A stretch of 64,000 nt of DNA. It comes from Thiohalobacter sp. IOR34 (GTDB lineage Bacteria; Pseudomonadota; Gammaproteobacteria; Thiohalobacterales; Thiohalobacteraceae). A program made the position numbers and the translations under genes. The stretch covers positions 62,001 through 126,000 of the forward strand of contig NZ_CP128988.1 in assembly GCF_030406045.1 (NCBI RefSeq), read 5' to 3'. The notes under the pieces are model-generated. The model did no database searches. It was not told the DNA's origin and saw only the letters and a list, made by a program, of their open reading frames with translations. Of the stretch, positions 61,732 through 64,000 are shown piece after piece (position 1 is the first letter of the stretch; the number at the start of each line of letters is the position of its first letter).

Positions 61732-63896
61732 GACATCTCGGCCACGGCCTGGGGCCGATGCTGCTGCTGTTCGGCCTGCTGCTGGTGTCGCTGTCCTTCA
61801 TGAGCGACGCCACCCACAACTCGGAACGCTTCGGCCGGCTCTATTCCCTGCTGCTGTTGACCAACGCCATCGGCCTGATGGTGCTCGCCGTGCTGATCAG
61901 CAGCAATCTCTACTGGCTGGTGGTGCAGTACCGCAAGCGGGCCGCCGGTGCCCGGCTCACGGCGCGGCTGGTGGCGATGTTCGTGATCCTCGCCGTGCTG
62001 CCGGTGTCGGTGGTCTACTATTTCTCCCTGCAGTTCCTCAACCGCGGCATCGACAGCTGGTTCGACGTGCAGATCGAGCGCTCGCTGGAGGATGCCCTGG
62101 AACTCAGCCGCTCGGCCTTCGACGTGCGGCTGCGCGACCTGCTGCACAAGACCCAGGCCCTGGCCGAGGATCTCACCGAGGTGCCCTCGCCGCTGGCGCC
62201 GATGAGCCTGTTCGACCTGCGGGTGCGGTCCGGGGCACGCGAGCTGACCCTGCTCGGCGCCAACGGCCGGATCATCGCCTCCAGCAGTGTCGAGTCCACC
62301 GATATCGTCCCCGACCGGCCCTCCGATGCGGTGCTGGCCCAGTTGCGTCAGGGCCAGCCCTATGTGGCCCTGGATCCGGCCGGCGAGGAGGGCTTGCAGG
62401 TGCGGGTGGTGGTGCCGGTGCCGGCGGCGCGGCCGACCGCCGAGCAGCGCGTGCTGCAGGCCCTGTACGACATCCCGGAGCGTCTTTCCAGCAAGGCGGA
62501 GAGCGTCGAGCAGGCCTATGTGCGCTACAAGGAGCTGGCCTATCTGCGCAAGCCGCTCAAGCAGAGCTACACCCTCACCCTGTCGGTGGTGCTGCTGCTC
62601 AGCCTGCTGTCGGCGGTCTGGGGGGCCTTCTTCTCGGCGCGCCGGCTGGTGGCGCCGATCCGCGACCTGGCCGAGGGCACCCGGGCGGTGGCCGACGGCG
62701 ACTACAGCAAGCAGCTGTCGGTGGTCGGCAGCGACGAGCTGGGCTTCCTGGTGCAGTCGTTCAACGTCATGACCCGACGCCTGGCGCTGGCCCGGGACGA
62801 GGCGCGGCGCAGCCAGCAGCAGGTGGAGGGGCAGCGCGCCTACCTGGAGGCGCTGCTCGGCAATCTGTCCTCGGGGGTGATCAGCCTGTCGCCGGAGCTG
62901 GAGCTGCGCACCGTCAACGAGGCCGCCTGCGAGATCCTCGGCGTGCCCCTCGCCCAGGAGGCCGGCGCCACCTTCCAGGCACTGGTCGAACGCCATCCCT
63001 TCCTGGAACCGCTCGGCAGGATGATCGAGCGCCACCAGCGCGAGGGCAGGCGGCACTGGACGGAGGAGATCACCCTGTTCGGGCGCCGCGGCCGCCAGGT
63101 GCTGATCTGCCGCGCAGCGCGCCTGCCGGGGGATGCCGGCCACCCGGGAGGCCAGGTGATCGTGTTCGACGACGTCACCGCCCTGATCCAGGCCCAGCGC
63201 GACGCGGCCTGGGGCGAGGTGGCGCGGCGTCTGGCGCACGAGATCAAGAACCCGCTGACCCCCATCCAGCTTTCCGCCGAGCGCCTGCGGCGTAAGTACC
63301 TGCCGCGCATGGAGGCCTCGGAGGGCGAGGTGCTGGACCGTGCCACCCACACCATCGTGCAGCAGGTGGAGGCCATGAAGGAGATGGTCAATGCCTTCTC
63401 CGAGTACGCCCGTGCGCCGCAGATGCAGCTCGAAGCGCTGCATCTCAACCGCCTGGTCGAGGAGGTGCTGGAGCTGTACCGCGGTGGCCAGCCGCAGGTC
63501 GCCATCCGCACCCGGCTGGATACGGCCGATCCGCGCATCGAGGCCGATGCCAACCGCATCCGCCAGCTGCTGCACAACCTGATCAAGAACGCCCGCGAGG
63601 CGGCGGTGCAGCAGGGCGACGGCCTCGTCGAGGTGGAGACCCGGGTGGTCAGCGAGCAGGGTGTGGCCTATGTCGATCTCAGCGTGCGCGACAACGGTCC
63701 CGGTTTCCGCGAGGACATGGTCGACACCCTGTTCGAGCCCTATGTCACCAGCAAACCGAAGGGCACCGGCCTGGGGCTGGCGATCGTGAAGAAGATCGTC
63801 GAGGAGCATGGCGGGGTGATCCATGCCACCAATGGGGTGGAGGGAGGTGCCGTGGTCCATGTCCGCCTGCGGCTGCTGGGGGGCGGGGACGACTGA
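61713..63896 (+). CDS. NtrY-like sensor histidine kinase
   Basis: A 727-aa membrane kinase. Three or four N-terminal helices (about 14-105) are followed by a periplasmic loop, a further helix near 290-312, a HAMP segment, a PAS domain (about 380-490) and the kinase core. The phospho-acceptor is H509 in RRLAHEIKNPLTPIQLSAE; the ATP lid has DNGPGFREDM and TSKPKGTGLGLAIVKKIV. This is the NtrY layout. Its cognate NtrX-type regulator is probably the gene that begins at 63991. Confidence 0.92.
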   Translation: MATRTLRHLGHGLGPMLLLFGLLLVSLSFMSDATHNSERFGRLYSLLLLTNAIGLMVLAVLISSNLYWLVVQYRKRAAGARLTARLVAMFVILAVLPVSVVYYFSLQFLNRGIDSWFDVQIERSLEDALELSRSAFDVRLRDLLHKTQALAEDLTEVPSPLAPMSLFDLRVRSGARELTLLGANGRIIASSSVESTDIVPDRPSDAVLAQLRQGQPYVALDPAGEEGLQVRVVVPVPAARPTAEQRVLQALYDIPERLSSKAESVEQAYVRYKELAYLRKPLKQSYTLTLSVVLLLSLLSAVWGAFFSARRLVAPIRDLAEGTRAVADGDYSKQLSVVGSDELGFLVQSFNVMTRRLALARDEARRSQQQVEGQRAYLEALLGNLSSGVISLSPELELRTVNEAACEILGVPLAQEAGATFQALVERHPFLEPLGRMIERHQREGRRHWTEEITLFGRRGRQVLICRAARLPGDAGHPGGQVIVFDDVTALIQAQRDAAWGEVARRLAHEIKNPLTPIQLSAERLRRKYLPRMEASEGEVLDRATHTIVQQVEAMKEMVNAFSEYARAPQMQLEALHLNRLVEEVLELYRGGQPQVAIRTRLDTADPRIEADANRIRQLLHNLIKNAREAAVQQGDGLVEVETRVVSEQGVAYVDLSVRDNGPGFREDMVDTLFEPYVTSKPKGTGLGLAIVKKIVEEHGGVIHATNGVEGGAVVHVRLRLLGGGDD

Positions 63897-63990
63897 ATCG
63901 GGGCCGTGCGTATGCGCCGGGCCGACGAGGGGGTATACTCGACGCCGCGCACCAGGCGCTGCAGACACAGACTCACAGACACTGAACCCT

Positions 63991-64000
63991 ATGCCGGCTG
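63991..64000 (+). CDS. Start of a probable NtrX-type regulator (cut by the window end)
   Basis: Only ATG CCG GCT G is visible, giving Met-Pro-Ala. NtrX-type regulators often start this way and normally follow ntrY, but three codons cannot prove it. A TATACT box lies at 63934-63939, about 50 bp upstream. No clear ribosome site is seen. Confidence 0.35.

Overview
This window is a high-GC chromosomal segment of a gammaproteobacterium, most probably a free-living Chromatiales- or Pseudomonas-like lineage. The evidence is conserved gene order: hslVU-ubiEJB, lptM-lysA-dapF-DUF484-xerC, argH-algZ-algR-hemCDXY, dprA-topA-tsaC-hemF and def-fmt-rsmB-ntrY are all gammaproteobacterial arrangements, and the adenylate cyclase is the class I gammaproteobacterial type. 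A flavocytochrome-c-type sulfide dehydrogenase homologue, a dihaem cytochrome fused to DUF302 and several cytochrome- or thiol-linked periplasmic proteins hint at sulfur or redox metabolism, but no complete sulfur pathway is present. I see no rRNA, tRNA, CRISPR array, prophage or complete insertion sequence.

Layout. 1-3.9 kb: the ubiquinone genes ubiB (partial), ubiJ and ubiE, a DUF971 gene and the HslVU protease, all leftward. 4.0-4.6 kb: a vapBC toxin-antitoxin pair. 4.7-9.3 kb: xerC, DUF484, dapF, a REP-rich gap, lysA and lptM. 9.4-12.1 kb: a carboxylesterase, a cytochrome c-DUF302 fusion and a second DUF302 protein. 12.1-19.9 kb: class I adenylate cyclase, a degenerate GGDEF protein, a MazG-like pyrophosphatase, and a cupredoxin-like protein coupled to a GGDEF-EAL sensor. 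20.4-29.1 kb: argH, the algZ/algR two-component pair and hemC-hemD-hemX-hemY. 29.1-40.4 kb: a MaoC-like protein, an Fre/AscD-type reductase, an epimerase, a CZB chemoreceptor, ubiD, oligopeptidase A, glutathione reductase, a gamma-carbonic anhydrase homologue and an RRM-like protein. 40.4-46.8 kb: aroE, a Pit phosphate transporter with its DUF47 partner, hemB, an unknown protein, an MlaC-like protein and a BASS transporter. 46.8-51.2 kb: a sigma-54-driven structured RNA candidate, a Tat-exported FCSD-like flavoprotein, rubredoxin reductase, rubredoxin, rubrerythrin and an internally deleted hemF. 51.3-64 kb: a diguanylate cyclase, tsaC, topA, smg, dprA, a LysM protein, def, fmt, rsmB, DUF4390 and an NtrY-like kinase.

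How the genes fit together. Haem synthesis is well represented (hemB, hemC, hemD, hemX, hemY). The hemF copy, in its conserved position, lacks the central ~117 residues, so haem synthesis may depend on an oxygen-independent HemN elsewhere. Rubredoxin reductase, rubredoxin and rubrerythrin form a complete NAD(P)H-to-peroxide electron chain, and a palindrome fitting an OxyR half-operator lies upstream of rubrerythrin. Three c-di-GMP-type proteins, a cAMP cyclase and two sensor kinases show a signalling-rich genome.

The intergenic DNA is unusual. At least ten gaps carry paired REP palindromes with a GTAG head (BIME-like), often duplicated in direct tandem. Other gaps hold MITE-like inverted repeats, including a 285-bp multi-stem element flanked by TA at 37.6-37.8 kb, a CCACGAAACCCACGAAAA hairpin family confined to the ubiD-prlC-gorA stretch, and an 11-copy 7-bp repeat. 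The strongest candidate for something undescribed is the ~320-nt transcript predicted at 46,887-47,205. It has a near-perfect sigma-54 promoter, a long rod-like double helix and a strong intrinsic terminator.
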